Source: JAGXTF01 sp044224315 (GTDB taxonomy: Bacteria; Bacteroidota; Bacteroidia; NS11-12g; UBA955). Taken from it: 64,000 nt of DNA. Under the pieces are notes generated by a model that was not told where the DNA came from, ran no database searches, and worked only from the letters and a program-made list of their open reading frames with translations. Positions 9,078-18,767 of the stretch are shown in pieces. The position numbers were made by a program, and so were the translations under genes. The first letter of the stretch is position 1, and every line of letters starts with the position of its first letter. Where the stretch lies: NCBI GenBank assembly GCA_044224315.1, contig JBGAKR010000001.1, positions 496,001 to 560,000 of the forward strand. The letters run 5' to 3'.

Positions 9078-9375
9078 CCGAATTGTTTTTACACTGGGTG
9101 GATTATTACTGGGAATAGCTTCTCCTTTGCTTTCCAGCAGTTTAATTGCCATGGCACAGGGAGTAAGTTTTAAGAGTTATATATGGACCCTTTTTCACAG
9201 GAACGGATTTTATAATAATTATTTTCAATTGGGCATTGCCCTAAATATCGGGATATTTTTTCTGTTAATGCGCAAAGAATCTTTTGCCCTGATTTTTTTT
9301 GGCAGGGGCTGGTTGGTGGCCACTATTCTGATGGTTTTATGGACCGTATATATTGAGCTTAACTGGAGTTTATGA
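9070..9375 (+). CDS. Small conserved membrane protein between surE and lpxB
   Basis: A 101-aa protein with two or three predicted membrane helices ('IVFTLGGLLLGIASPLLSSS', 'FQLGIALNIGIFFLLM', 'GWLVATILMVLWTVYI'). It overlaps surE at its 5' end and lpxB at its 3' end (ATG 9372 lies in its last codons), so the three are translationally coupled. No catalytic motif is seen. Position suggests an accessory role near lipid A synthesis, but that is guilt by association. Confidence 0.7.
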   Translation: MLNRIVFTLGGLLLGIASPLLSSSLIAMAQGVSFKSYIWTLFHRNGFYNNYFQLGIALNIGIFFLLMRKESFALIFFGRGWLVATILMVLWTVYIELNWSL

Positions 9376-10475
9376 GATATTACCTTGTGGCCGGCGAAGC
9401 CAGTGGCGACCTGCATGGTAGCAACCTGATGAAGGAAATTAAAAGCCTTGATTCAAAAGCTGAATTCAGATTTTGGGGTGGCGATTTAATGCAGGCACAA
9501 GGCGGTGTTTTGGTTTCGCATTACAAGCAGCGTGCATTTATGGGTTTGTGGGAAGTAATTAAAAATCTGCGCAGCATAACGCGTTTTTTAAAACAAGCAC
9601 GCGAAGATATTTTGGCCTGGAAACCCGATGCATTAATTCTCATCGACAATCCCGGATTCAATCTGCGACTGGCTGGTTTTGCAAAACAAAACGGTATTTC
9701 TGTTCATTATTACATTGCCCCCAAAGTATGGGCCTGGAATACAAAAAGGGTACATAAATTACGCAAAAATGTAGATTTTTTATATTCCATTTTACCCTTC
9801 GAACCGGCTTTTTTTAAACTTCACAATGTACCTGTAGATTACGTAGGAAATCCAGTGGTAGATGCCATTGCGCTATTTAATGCAAATACAGAATGGAAAA
9901 ATCAAAATGGCATTTCAAAACCCTTAATTGCCTTGCTTCCGGGCAGTAGAAAAAATGAAATTCAGAGCACGTTACCCTTAGTAAGTGAGCTGGCCAATGA
10001 GTATCCCGACTACGAATTTGTGGTTGCCGGAGCACCGGGATATACAAAAGCGTATTTGCAAAATATAGCCGGAAATAAAGAGATAAAAATCTGCGAAAAC
10101 GACACCTACAATGTTCTGAATAATGCCCATGCGGCCATAGTAGCCAGTGGAACCGCTACATTAGAAACCGCCGCTTTTAATGTACCTCAGGTGGTTTGTT
10201 ACAGGGTGGCGGCACTTACCTGGACCATTGGCAAAATGGTAGTGAAAATCAAGTGGGTATCCTTAGTAAATTTAATACTCAACCGCGAATTGGTAAGGGA
10301 GCTATTGCAACAGGATTTTACGAGAGAAAACCTGAAATCTGAACTCAATAAAATAATAGAAGGCCAAGGCAGAGAAGCCATGTTAAGCGGGTACAAGGAA
10401 TTAAACCAACTATTAGGCCCTGCAGGTGCCTCGGCCAAAACTGCGGGTTTGATTGTGCAGCGTATGCAAAATTAA
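9372..10475 (+). CDS. lpxB: Lipid-A-disaccharide synthase
   Basis: A GT19 glycosyltransferase joining UDP-2,3-diacylglucosamine and lipid X into the tetra-acyl disaccharide of lipid A at the inner membrane. The 367-aa sequence begins with the diagnostic 'MRYYLVAGEASGDLHGSNLM', followed by 'GGDLMQAQGG', 'VHYYIAPKVWAWNTKRV', 'YVGNPVVDAI', 'IALLPGSRKNEI' and 'AIVASGTATLETA'. These are the LpxB motifs in order, at normal length. Start ATG 9372 overlaps the upstream membrane-protein gene by 4 nt. High confidence. Confidence 0.95.
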   Translation: MRYYLVAGEASGDLHGSNLMKEIKSLDSKAEFRFWGGDLMQAQGGVLVSHYKQRAFMGLWEVIKNLRSITRFLKQAREDILAWKPDALILIDNPGFNLRLAGFAKQNGISVHYYIAPKVWAWNTKRVHKLRKNVDFLYSILPFEPAFFKLHNVPVDYVGNPVVDAIALFNANTEWKNQNGISKPLIALLPGSRKNEIQSTLPLVSELANEYPDYEFVVAGAPGYTKAYLQNIAGNKEIKICENDTYNVLNNAHAAIVASGTATLETAAFNVPQVVCYRVAALTWTIGKMVVKIKWVSLVNLILNRELVRELLQQDFTRENLKSELNKIIEGQGREAMLSGYKELNQLLGPAGASAKTAGLIVQRMQN

Positions 10476-10492
10476 AATTTTACTCGGTTTTA

Positions 10493-11932
10493 TTAATGCT
10501 GAATTAATAAGGCCTGGGCCGATTCGAAACCATTGCCTTTAAGTTTTATTGTGTAAAAACCAGACGGTATATGCATTGTACTTATTTCAACACCTTTATG
10601 CGCATTACCCTGATAAACCAATTTTCCCAAGGCAGTGTAAATTGCGAATTCAAATACTACATTGTCCTTGGTATCAATATAAAAAACATCGTGTACGGGT
10701 GAAGGATATAACATAAACTGATTTGCGTGCTGCTGATTCAAGCCCAAAGCGGCAAGGTTGTAAATTATCACACTATCGGTACCCATGCAGCCCAGGGAAT
10801 CTGTAACCCTCACCCAAAAAACATTTCGATATTTTGGCAACATACTTTTAACAACTTTAAAAGTACTTGAAGTTGATTTATTGAACCAATAATAGGAATT
10901 AAATTTTGCAGCATTTAATACAATAGAAGTTGTGGTATCTTTCCACACCAAATCCGGACCCAAGTCAACCGGAACTGCAGGCCTTACGCGGATACTCAGC
11001 CATGTAGTGTCAATACATTTTATTTTATTATGATATAATCCTTTACCTATATATAGAATTTTATTTACCCCACTTTGTTTTAAATTAAACCATGGATCTA
11101 AACCTGAATATTCTTCATCTCCGCTTTTCCAAAACCTCGTAAATCCTGCTCCGGGAGTTAAATCTGCATGAAAATTTTCATTTACCTGGATTCTGGAACC
11201 TACGCTATCAAAACAAACCAAAGTATCGGTACCAGCAATTTTGGGAGTAGATAGGTTTCTTGCATAAATGAAAACATTTTTTGTTATACTAACTGTGCAT
11301 CCTTTAGTGCTGTTATACAATTGGATGTTTTTGTTGCCGGATTTGGTAAATGTAAATTCAACGGTATCTCCATATAATACTCTATATTCGTTCAGCTCAT
11401 TAAAAAATGTCCACGACAATGTGGGTGTTATCGTGGTAATATTGCTTTTATTGATACATTTTACTGTATTGGTATTTTGGCAAGAATCCGAATAGGATAT
11501 TGAAAAATCTAAATTCACAAGGCCCACTGTAAAGGAACCTGTGGCAACATTTGTAGTTTCATAGGTAAAATTTGAGGCGCTGTCGTATGTATATACTGCA
11601 ATAAAATACTTTTTTCCGGATACAAAACCGATCATATCTGCTGAAAAGTTTGAATTGGCGGCAATAGAATAATTTCCATTACCCAAATGTGTACCTTGCT
11701 TAAAAGTGGTATTACCGGCGTAATAACTTCCGTTAACCGGAGTTGCATTTACCTCGCTATCTTCTCTTAGAATTAATAGACTCCATTTAAATGCCCCTGG
11801 GTTCCAGGAAATTCGAGCTGCACTGCAGGTTATTTTACTCACGGTGAGGTTGGATGGGCCGGTGAAGCCAGAAAGCAGCACCGGACTGAATACCGAGAAT
11901 AAAATTGCTAAAAGTAGTTGGTTTGTTTTCAT
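10493..11932 (-). CDS. T9SS type A cargo protein with fibronectin-like and Ig-like regions
   Basis: A 479-aa secreted protein. Signal peptide 'LLLAILFSVFSPVLLSGF' at residues 5-22, then a fibronectin-III-like segment ('GPSNLTVSKITCSAARISWN', about 25-130), one or two PKD/Ig-like modules with Cys residues, and a type A sorting tail beginning 'FMLYPSPVHDVFYID' and ending 'GFYTIKLKGNGFESAQALL'. Convergent with lpxB (17-bp gap). Exported by T9SS; the ligand is unknown. The start at ATG 11932 gives a complete signal peptide. Confidence 0.82.
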   Translation of the reverse strand: MKTNQLLLAILFSVFSPVLLSGFTGPSNLTVSKITCSAARISWNPGAFKWSLLILREDSEVNATPVNGSYYAGNTTFKQGTHLGNGNYSIAANSNFSADMIGFVSGKKYFIAVYTYDSASNFTYETTNVATGSFTVGLVNLDFSISYSDSCQNTNTVKCINKSNITTITPTLSWTFFNELNEYRVLYGDTVEFTFTKSGNKNIQLYNSTKGCTVSITKNVFIYARNLSTPKIAGTDTLVCFDSVGSRIQVNENFHADLTPGAGFTRFWKSGDEEYSGLDPWFNLKQSGVNKILYIGKGLYHNKIKCIDTTWLSIRVRPAVPVDLGPDLVWKDTTTSIVLNAAKFNSYYWFNKSTSSTFKVVKSMLPKYRNVFWVRVTDSLGCMGTDSVIIYNLAALGLNQQHANQFMLYPSPVHDVFYIDTKDNVVFEFAIYTALGKLVYQGNAHKGVEISTMHIPSGFYTIKLKGNGFESAQALLIQH

Positions 11933-12083
11933 AATTGGTTAGTTTATGTCTAGCCAAGTTAGGCAATGCGGCCAGATTTGTTTTGTTTAACCCACATTAT
12001 GACCTATAAATGACCGGTAGGTGACAATTTCAGCGGGTGCAGTAGATTCAAAATTTTGGGCTGGGCCTGGAAATCAAAGAAAA

Positions 12084-12115
12084 TTTGCAAGTTTGCAAAT
12101 TTTACCCCATTTTTG
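12084..12115 (+). promoter_or_regulatory. Candidate -33/-7 promoter of tRNA-Ala
   Basis: TTTG at 12084-12087 and CATTTTTG at 12108-12115 are separated by 20 bp. This is the Bacteroidota primary sigma layout (TTTG, 19-20 bp, TAnnTTTG) with one mismatch. The predicted start falls a few bases before the tRNA at 12126. Confidence 0.5.
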
Positions 12116-12123
12116 CACCTCCA

Positions 12124-12199
<76 letters not shown>

Positions 12200-12211
12200 C
12201 AAAAAAGAAAG

Positions 12212-12239
12212 AACCTATTCAATTAGAATGGGTTTTTTT
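12212..12239 (+). terminator. Rho-independent terminator of tRNA-Ala
   Basis: Stem ACCTATTC / GAATGGGT with loop AATTA, then seven T. It is copied, with two changes, together with the tRNA 3' end at 12359-12431; the copied stem is weaker. Confidence 0.7.
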
Positions 12240-12262
12240 ATGGGTTTTTATTGCTGGTGGAT

Positions 12263-12431
12263 AAGAGGTCATCGGCCCCGAAAAACCAGATTCAGTTTCT
12301 GAATCATAGTTTTTCGAGGGTCCACGAAACTGCAAGCCCAAAAGGCACAGTTTCGGGATTCGACTCCGTTATCCTCCACAAAAAAGAAAGAACCTATTCA
12401 AATAGAATGGTTTTTTTTATGGGTTTTTATT
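12263..12431 (+). repeat. Second, interrupted copy of the tRNA-Ala 3' half and terminator
   Basis: AAGAGGTCATCGG at 12263-12275 repeats the variable/T-arm of the tRNA. After an 83-nt interruption, 12359-12431 repeats 12180-12252 (T-loop, acceptor strand, terminator) with only two differences. The 5' half of the tRNA is absent, so this copy cannot make a tRNA. The arrangement resembles the product of integration or duplication at a tRNA 3' end. Confidence 0.85.
12276..12358 (+). other. 83-nt two-hairpin insert inside the tRNA-Ala partial copy
   Basis: Hairpin 1 (12276-12320): CGAAAAAC pairs with GTTTTTCG, extended outside by CCC/GGG, and encloses a second perfect stem GATTCAG-TTT-CTGAATC. Hairpin 2 (12325-12355): CGAAACTG pairs with CAGTTTCG and encloses GCC/GGC. 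Nothing coding. It could be a small palindromic mobile element or a structured RNA. Confidence 0.6.
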
Positions 12432-12563
12432 CCAAATCGGGTTACCAAAGTGCGAATTTGACCGCATATTTGGCTTAATTTTTCAAATCGGCGCCCCAAT
12501 TGTTGACTTTGAGGCCTAAATATCCTTAATTCGTATTACAGTAACCCCAAAACCAGGGATTCT

Positions 12564-13190
12564 ATGCTGAAAATACTACTTACCGATGATCATTCCATAA
12601 CCCGTCTGGGCTTGTCTCTCACACTTAAAGAAATGTATCCCGATGTGCAGATTACCGAGGCTTACGACGAAGCCTCTGCTGTGCATTTTTTGAAACGGCA
12701 GAGCTTTAACCTGATGATTTTCGACATCAATATGCCCGGCTCCGACTCGGCACACCTGCTAACCGTAGCCCGAGAACTGCACCCCAATATGAAAACCTTT
12801 GTATTTAGCATGTGCTCGGAAAAAACCTATGCCAAATACTACTTAAACCATGGTGCCGATGGGTTTTTAAATAAGGATGCCGATAACAGTATCATCAAAA
12901 ATGCAATCGAGAAAATTCTTTCAGGAGAAAAATTTATACCCGAATCCATACAGGCCAGTTATCAGGTAAAAAAGAAAAGTAAAGAAACCGATGCCAGCCA
13001 AACCGCGCTGCTCTCATTTCGCGAATTGGAAGTGCTGCGCAGATTACTGCAGGGAAGATCGCTTACCGATATTGGAACCGACATGAAATTGCACGTTTCA
13101 ACAGTTAGCACCTACAAAATCCGCATCATGCAAAAACTGGGTGTAAGCAGTCTGCTCGAAATTAAAGACTTACCTGATTTTACGAGCTGA
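12564..13190 (+). CDS. NarL/LuxR-type response regulator
   Basis: A 208-aa two-component response regulator. The receiver domain (1-120) has acidic pocket D8/D9, phospho-acceptor D54 in 'LMIFDINMPG', S82 in 'FVFSMCSE' and K104 in 'GFLNKDAD'. The C-terminal GerE/LuxR helix-turn-helix (about 148-200) reads 'LSFRELEVLRRLLQGRSL' and 'HVSTVSTYKIRIMQKLGV'. It should bind DNA as a dimer when phosphorylated. It converges on the sensor kinase at 13198-16239 with a 7-bp gap, making that kinase the likely partner. Starts at ATG 12564. Confidence 0.92.
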   Translation: MLKILLTDDHSITRLGLSLTLKEMYPDVQITEAYDEASAVHFLKRQSFNLMIFDINMPGSDSAHLLTVARELHPNMKTFVFSMCSEKTYAKYYLNHGADGFLNKDADNSIIKNAIEKILSGEKFIPESIQASYQVKKKSKETDASQTALLSFRELEVLRRLLQGRSLTDIGTDMKLHVSTVSTYKIRIMQKLGVSSLLEIKDLPDFTS

Positions 13191-13197
13191 TTTCAAA

Positions 13198-16100
13198 TTA
13201 CCGCAAGCAACTTAGTTTAACCGTAGTACCCACTCCTTCGGTAGAGTTATAGTGAATTTCGGCACCCAGGTATTCGATAAAATCGCGCAACATATACGAT
13301 CCAAATCCCGGCATCGAAGATTCGGTTTTATTTAAATAAAATAAATTTAAACTCTCCGTTTCATCCATACGCATTCCGTTTCCATTATCCGAGATCATAA
13401 TACCACAGCCACGTTCCTCCTGAATCATATCCACCGAAATTGTACCGTTGCGCGCATTTTTGTTGCTATTATCCAATAGGTTTCTAATTACAATTTCCAA
13501 AATTGGGCGAATGGTATGCACATTAGATTCCTCGGGCAATAAATTTACAAATGTATTATTATGCATATTGGCCGAAAACTTTAAAAATCCAATGCATTTA
13601 TTCACCAGTTCCCGCAGATTTACATCTTCCGAGTCCATCTTCTGCTGCTCATTTACAGATAAATACCAGGCCAAAATATCACCTGTAAAATGATACATTC
13701 CGGCTGTATTTTGCTCTATTTCAACTGCAATTCTTGAAATATCTTCGTCCGATTCATTTTTTAATTTGGTTGCCAGAATTTCTGAGGCTTTGAGTTGAAA
13801 TTTCAGGGGAGACCGGATATCATGAGCCAAAGACGCCATCAGCCTTTCGTTCAATAAATTAGATGCGGTGAGTGCCTCTCGGTTTCTTAATATTTCGGCA
13901 ATACGTTCTTTTAATTCGGTATTTTGTAACCCAATTTCCAGGGTTCTTTCTTTTACCTCTTCCTGCAACAGTTTACGTTGTTTAATTAACCTTCGGTTGC
14001 GCATAATAAACAACATATATCCTGCACACAAAGCCAAGGCAAACAACAGTGTATAAAACCAGGTTGTTTGATACCAGAACGGTTCTACAATTATGGTAAT
14101 AATTCTGAAATAATAGTAATTTTTTCCAAATCCGGCAGGCCTCCGAATCATAATTTTATAATGGCCATATGTTAATTTCACCAGCCGGATTTTACCATCT
14201 TCCGGCATTGCCATCCAGTTTTTTTGAGACCCTATAAATCTATATTCCAGCTGCAGATTGTAGGGATTTCCTAGATAAGGAACCGAGGGTGATATAGAAA
14301 TCTGATCTGTACCTGCTTTAATTCTCCATACCGAATCGCCACTCTGAACTACCCCATCCGCACGCACAAAATCAATGTTAATGGGGCTGGTAGACTCCTC
14401 AATGCGAACTTGATAGGGGTTAAAAACCACCAATCCTTTGAGTGTAGGAAATACAACATTCATATTAGGCAATTGAATACCTGAGGGTGTACAACCTCCA
14501 TTAAACTCCTCCGAAGCCAGGCCATAAGATGTTCCAAAATGGTTGTAATATGGAATATGTCCATTGGGTTTTAAATCATATAAATCTTTTACCCAAAATC
14601 TAAACATTCCGTTATTTGTGGTAACCCATAAAAACCCTGCCGTATCAAGTTCTAAACCATTTACAATATTTAAATATCCCAGTCGATCTACTGGTAATAA
14701 TTTTAATTTATCTTTATAATATAAATACCATCCATCGCCGTATGTACCAAGCCAAATATATCCATTTTTATCTTTGAATATGCGGCGAATTTGTTTACCT
14801 CTAAGGGCAGGAAATTCCTCCGTTTTTGCGGGTTGAATCTGAATTTTATACAATCCTGTATGCCCAGCCACCCAGATTTCATTTTCACTGATAAATCGCA
14901 ATTTTCCCACCGCCGATTCATCAGGCGATTTATAAATTAAGTTAATTTTACCCTTGCGATTTAAATACACTTTATCATTAATACCATATACCAATGATCC
15001 ATCTTTCCACCCGTCTATGCCGCCCAGTGTAGCCGGCAGTGTATCCAATTTGCTGATTTTACCTGTGGCAATTTCCATTTTAACCAGCATCTTTTCGCGT
15101 TCAAACAACACAAATCCCTGCCGGTTGTTATATAAAAAAAACGGATTTGTATTTACAAACTTTGGATAAAATTTACCCATTGAATCGAAGTAACCGTTAT
15201 CTGTTAATATGCTGTTGCCATTATACGGCATTAAGGCATAAAATACATTTGAATTGGTAAGATTTGCCTCTGTTCCACCTGAACGGAAAAAATTGGTAAA
15301 TTGCCTTTTTTTATAAATATAAAATCCATCGTCCTGAGTACCCAAATAGATGGTTTCTATGTGCTTTAAATATAACACAGAAATCATGCGGTGGCCATCC
15401 AGATCGGGGCCTAGCAACCGAAATTGCAATTGTCCGTTTGCATAATCCAGCAAATACAAATCATTATCTGATTGCAAAAAACACTGATCCTGGCTAAAAA
15501 CGGTTGCAAAATATTTGGTTTTAAATTGCGGGTAATCGGGCAGTTTGGTTACTTTGCCATCCGGGTCAAATACCATCAATTCACCCACAGCATTAACAAC
15601 AAATAAATGCTGATTTAAGCAAAAGAAAGAACGGCTATTGGAGTAATATCCAATCCATTTTGCGCTTCCATTTTGAAAATAATAAATGTTCTTTTTATGC
15701 AAAATATAACCACTCTTAGCAGTATTGCCATTCACAAAAATAAACGGGTGTGGATTTTGATTTTGAATATCCCGGGCCAGGGAAGAATCAGCCGGATGGT
15801 CTTCGGGTTTGAACATTTTTGAAATGTCACAGCCCGCCGTTTTGTTATGTAAATAAAACTCGGCTTTATACGTGCTAATAGGCTCTAAATTGGTAGACTG
15901 ACTATTTACCCTAAACCATGAGTGATGATCTTTATCCGGATGAACCAAGATTCCGTTGGCATTTTTAATCATCAGGCTAATTCGGTTTGAACCTAAATCG
16001 GGAAACGAGGCTTTATTAATTACAATAAATTGTTTTCCATCAAAACGCGCTAATCCATTTTGTGTACCCAGCCAAATGTACTCATTAGAATCCTGTAAAA

Positions 16101-16239
16101 TAGAAACCACCTCGTTTTGGGGCAACCCGTTGAGGCTGTTATAGTGCTCAAATTTGGCAAATTCCTGGCCCTGTGCAGCAGATTTTGGCGCAGCAAAAAA
16201 TAGCACAAGAATGACTACGCAAAATTTAAAATACTGCAT
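13198..16239 (-). CDS. Propeller-type sensor histidine kinase (Reg_prop, Y_Y_Y, HATPase)
   Basis: A 1013-aa membrane sensor. From ATG 16239: signal peptide 'FCVVILVLFFAAPKSAAQ', then a periplasmic two-component-regulator beta-propeller (about 25-630; Reg_prop repeat 'SILQDSNEYIWLGTQNGL', another near 'IFKDKNGYIWLGTYGDGW'), a Y_Y_Y domain (about 636-700), one membrane helix (about 718-737, 'FYTLLFALALCAGYMLFIM') and a coiled linker. The kinase core has H-box 'SLAHDIRSPL' (His near 806), N-box 'NLLDNSNKNA' and G-box 'ISDNGNGM'. It lacks the receiver and AraC domains of Bacteroides hybrid (HTCS) sensors, so it needs a separate regulator, probably the converging gene. The in-frame extension to 16332 lacks signal-peptide character. 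The ligand is unknown; glycans are usual for this class. Confidence 0.88.
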   Translation of the reverse strand: MQYFKFCVVILVLFFAAPKSAAQGQEFAKFEHYNSLNGLPQNEVVSILQDSNEYIWLGTQNGLARFDGKQFIVINKASFPDLGSNRISLMIKNANGILVHPDKDHHSWFRVNSQSTNLEPISTYKAEFYLHNKTAGCDISKMFKPEDHPADSSLARDIQNQNPHPFIFVNGNTAKSGYILHKKNIYYFQNGSAKWIGYYSNSRSFFCLNQHLFVVNAVGELMVFDPDGKVTKLPDYPQFKTKYFATVFSQDQCFLQSDNDLYLLDYANGQLQFRLLGPDLDGHRMISVLYLKHIETIYLGTQDDGFYIYKKRQFTNFFRSGGTEANLTNSNVFYALMPYNGNSILTDNGYFDSMGKFYPKFVNTNPFFLYNNRQGFVLFEREKMLVKMEIATGKISKLDTLPATLGGIDGWKDGSLVYGINDKVYLNRKGKINLIYKSPDESAVGKLRFISENEIWVAGHTGLYKIQIQPAKTEEFPALRGKQIRRIFKDKNGYIWLGTYGDGWYLYYKDKLKLLPVDRLGYLNIVNGLELDTAGFLWVTTNNGMFRFWVKDLYDLKPNGHIPYYNHFGTSYGLASEEFNGGCTPSGIQLPNMNVVFPTLKGLVVFNPYQVRIEESTSPINIDFVRADGVVQSGDSVWRIKAGTDQISISPSVPYLGNPYNLQLEYRFIGSQKNWMAMPEDGKIRLVKLTYGHYKIMIRRPAGFGKNYYYFRIITIIVEPFWYQTTWFYTLLFALALCAGYMLFIMRNRRLIKQRKLLQEEVKERTLEIGLQNTELKERIAEILRNREALTASNLLNERLMASLAHDIRSPLKFQLKASEILATKLKNESDEDISRIAVEIEQNTAGMYHFTGDILAWYLSVNEQQKMDSEDVNLRELVNKCIGFLKFSANMHNNTFVNLLPEESNVHTIRPILEIVIRNLLDNSNKNARNGTISVDMIQEERGCGIMISDNGNGMRMDETESLNLFYLNKTESSMPGFGSYMLRDFIEYLGAEIHYNSTEGVGTTVKLSCLR

Positions 16240-16338
16240 CCTATGCGATTGCGAATTCCACACAACGAATAACAAAATTTGAGTTCTTAAACAAAGATAT
16301 AGGAAACTATTGATAGCAGCATATACTGCCACCCATGC

Positions 16339-17580
16339 TTATACCAAATCGGTAAGGCTCAACTCCAATCCTTTAGCACTAATGCCAGTAGATTTGGGAT
16401 TGAACTGATGCAGGCGCATAATGCTCTGACGGATAATATTGCTTACATCTTTGAAGATTTCTACATCCGTTACCACGGCTTCTTTCTTCATCAAATAGGC
16501 AAATACCCTGGCCATACCGCAGTTGGCAATAAAATCGGGGATGACAGCCATATTGTCGTCGGCTTGCTGAGAAATGGGGCCCATAAAGATTTCTTTATCG
16601 GCAAATGGCACATTGGCTCCGCAACTTACAACTTCAATTCCGGCTTTAATCATGCGGTGAACCTGCTCTTTGGTTACCAAACGGCTGGCAGCACCAGGCA
16701 CAAAAATTTCGGCCGGGATATCCCAGATTCTTTCATGCACTTCCTCAAATGAAAGTAAATTATGCGCTACCAGTTTATTTCCCTCACGGTTTTTAAACAG
16801 TTCCACAATTTCATCATGCCCATAACCCTGGGGATGAATTAATCCTCCGTCGCGATCGATGATCCCTGCTATGCGCACACCGTATTTGGTGAGGTAAAAA
16901 GCGGCCGCAGCAGCTACGTTTCCCCAACCCTGGATAATGGCCAGTTTGTTATTCATAAAACCGCCATAAATTTCGTAGTAATGACGCACAGACTCGGCCA
17001 CACCCCAGCCCGTAATCATATCCGCAACGGTATAACCCATGCTTACATCGGGGCTCAGTCTTTCATCGGTAATGGGCAATACAACACCTTCCTGAAGGCG
17101 ACTAATGGCCTTTAGTTTTTCTTCGGGGGTATAATTTTTCAAATGCCCGTTTACAGTACCCTCCTGAGGATGCAACAATCCGTTTTCGGCAGTAATGGGA
17201 ATTACCTCATGGATTTCATCCACATTTAAATCTCCACCGGTTCCGTAATAGTTTTTTAGTAAAGGATAAACTGCTTTGTACCAACGTTCCAACACCCCTT
17301 TTTTGCGGGGGTCGGCAGGGTCGAAATTAATACCAGATTTGGCGCCGCCAATTGGAGGTCCGGCAACTGTAAATTTTATTTCCATGGTTTTGGCCAGGCT
17401 CTCTACCTCACGTTTATCCAATCCTTTGCGCATGCGGGTTCCACCGCCGGCCGATCCGTTTCTTAAACTGTTAATTACCACCCAGCCTTCGGCATCGGTT
17501 TCTGCATCTTTCCATTCAAAAACGATCTCGGGCCGTTTATGTTCGAATTTTTCTATTAAAGTTTGAAGTTTGCTATTCAT
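16339..17580 (-). CDS. Glu/Leu/Phe/Val dehydrogenase family protein
   Basis: A 413-aa NAD(P)-dependent amino-acid dehydrogenase of the glutamate/leucine/phenylalanine/valine family. The dimerisation domain has 'GSAGGGTRMRKG' and the catalytic-lysine block 'VAGPPIGGAKSGINFDPAD' (K81). The Rossmann domain starts at 'LAIIQGWGNVAAAAAFYLTK' and continues 'GIIDRDGGLIHPQGY'. Later blocks 'FVPGAASRLVTKEQV' and 'VVSCGANVPF' fit, although the usual substrate-pocket 'N-A/G-D-P' context is diverged. Substrate (glutamate or branched-chain amino acid) cannot be fixed from sequence alone. Single gene, 8 bp downstream of anmK on the same strand, so possibly co-transcribed with it. Confidence 0.87.
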   Translation of the reverse strand: MNSKLQTLIEKFEHKRPEIVFEWKDAETDAEGWVVINSLRNGSAGGGTRMRKGLDKREVESLAKTMEIKFTVAGPPIGGAKSGINFDPADPRKKGVLERWYKAVYPLLKNYYGTGGDLNVDEIHEVIPITAENGLLHPQEGTVNGHLKNYTPEEKLKAISRLQEGVVLPITDERLSPDVSMGYTVADMITGWGVAESVRHYYEIYGGFMNNKLAIIQGWGNVAAAAAFYLTKYGVRIAGIIDRDGGLIHPQGYGHDEIVELFKNREGNKLVAHNLLSFEEVHERIWDIPAEIFVPGAASRLVTKEQVHRMIKAGIEVVSCGANVPFADKEIFMGPISQQADDNMAVIPDFIANCGMARVFAYLMKKEAVVTDVEIFKDVSNIIRQSIMRLHQFNPKSTGISAKGLELSLTDLV

Positions 17581-17588
17581 TCTGCTTT

Positions 17589-18671
17589 TCAGTTCAATTT
17601 GCTAAAATCACCATCCAGGCTACCTGCTACGATAGACTGGCTTGCTCCAGTGGCACTATGTTGGGTATTGGGTATGTTTTTCACACGCATCACTCCTAAA
17701 AGCGCGAAAACCACTGCTTCTTTGTAGTCTACCAGGGCCTTGTCGGGCACGGTAATGGTTGCTTCGGTTTCGCTGCGCAGGTAATCCATCAGGCAATTGT
17801 TATGAGCACCGCCACCTGTTACCAGCAAGGTAGAACCATTTCCATTGTCGCCTTTCAATCGGTCTATGGCATAGGCAATTTGCTGGGCAATGTGCATTAC
17901 CAGGGTTTTCATGCGGTTTTCAAGCGGCGCAGTATCGTGGTCGCGCACAACATGCCAGAATTCTTTATTTATCCATTCTCTACCCAGGCTTTTGGGATAC
18001 GACCGGCTGTAGTATTCTATCTCGTTCAACGCATTGATTAAGGGGTAAATAATTTCACCCGACTCTGCAATGGCGCCGTTTTCATCAAATTTTTTGCCCT
18101 TTTCGCGGGCCAAACGGTTTAGGATAATATTGCAGGGGGCCACATCAAAAGCAATGCGGCGGCCATTCTGCACCGAGGATATATTTGAAAATCCACCCAG
18201 GTTCAGGCACATATCGTATTGTCCGAATAGCAGTTCATCGCCAATTCCCACCAGGGGCGCACCCTGGCCACCGAGTGCCACATCGCCTCGGCGAAAATTG
18301 CTTACAACCGGCAAGCCACAGGTAGCAGAAAGAGTAGCTCCATCACCCACCTGACTGGTAACCCAGCCATTGGGGTCGTGAAAAACGGTATGTCCGTGTG
18401 AGGCTACTAAATCGGCTGTTTGGCCTGAGCTGGCCAGAAATTTATTTACCTGTTCACCCAAAAAACGGCCATAAAACACGTCGGTTTTCACAAAAACTTC
18501 GCTGTTTTGGTATCGGAGTTGCGAAAGACGCACCCTCCATTTTTCTTCGTAAGGTACAGTTTCGCTAGCCAAAATGGTATAGTTCCAGGTACCGTTGTTA
18601 TACTGAATGTCGCATAAACACAGGTCTACCCCGTCCATGCTGGTGCCACTCATAATGCCAACTACTTTCAT
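17589..18671 (-). CDS. anmK: Anhydro-N-acetylmuramic acid kinase
   Basis: Phosphorylates and opens 1,6-anhydro-MurNAc from cell-wall turnover, giving MurNAc-6-phosphate for recycling. The 360-aa protein begins with the signature 'MKVVGIMSGTSMDGVDLCLC', followed by 'ASHGHTVFHDPNGWVTSQVG', 'VVSNFRRGDVALGGQGAPLV', 'FDVAPCNIILNRLA' and the C-terminal nucleotide-binding 'LLVTGGGAHNNCLMD'. Normal length for the family. Divergent from the class V PLP enzyme (96-bp shared upstream region). High confidence. Confidence 0.94.
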   Translation of the reverse strand: MKVVGIMSGTSMDGVDLCLCDIQYNNGTWNYTILASETVPYEEKWRVRLSQLRYQNSEVFVKTDVFYGRFLGEQVNKFLASSGQTADLVASHGHTVFHDPNGWVTSQVGDGATLSATCGLPVVSNFRRGDVALGGQGAPLVGIGDELLFGQYDMCLNLGGFSNISSVQNGRRIAFDVAPCNIILNRLAREKGKKFDENGAIAESGEIIYPLINALNEIEYYSRSYPKSLGREWINKEFWHVVRDHDTAPLENRMKTLVMHIAQQIAYAIDRLKGDNGNGSTLLVTGGGAHNNCLMDYLRSETEATITVPDKALVDYKEAVVFALLGVMRVKNIPNTQHSATGASQSIVAGSLDGDFSKLN

Positions 18672-18767
18672 CCCTTTCAGTGGTTCGTTTGAGGCCGCAA
18701 AAATAACAGGATAATTGATACTGCATTCAATCCTCCGCGAAATGCTTACTTTCGCATATCTTCAGCA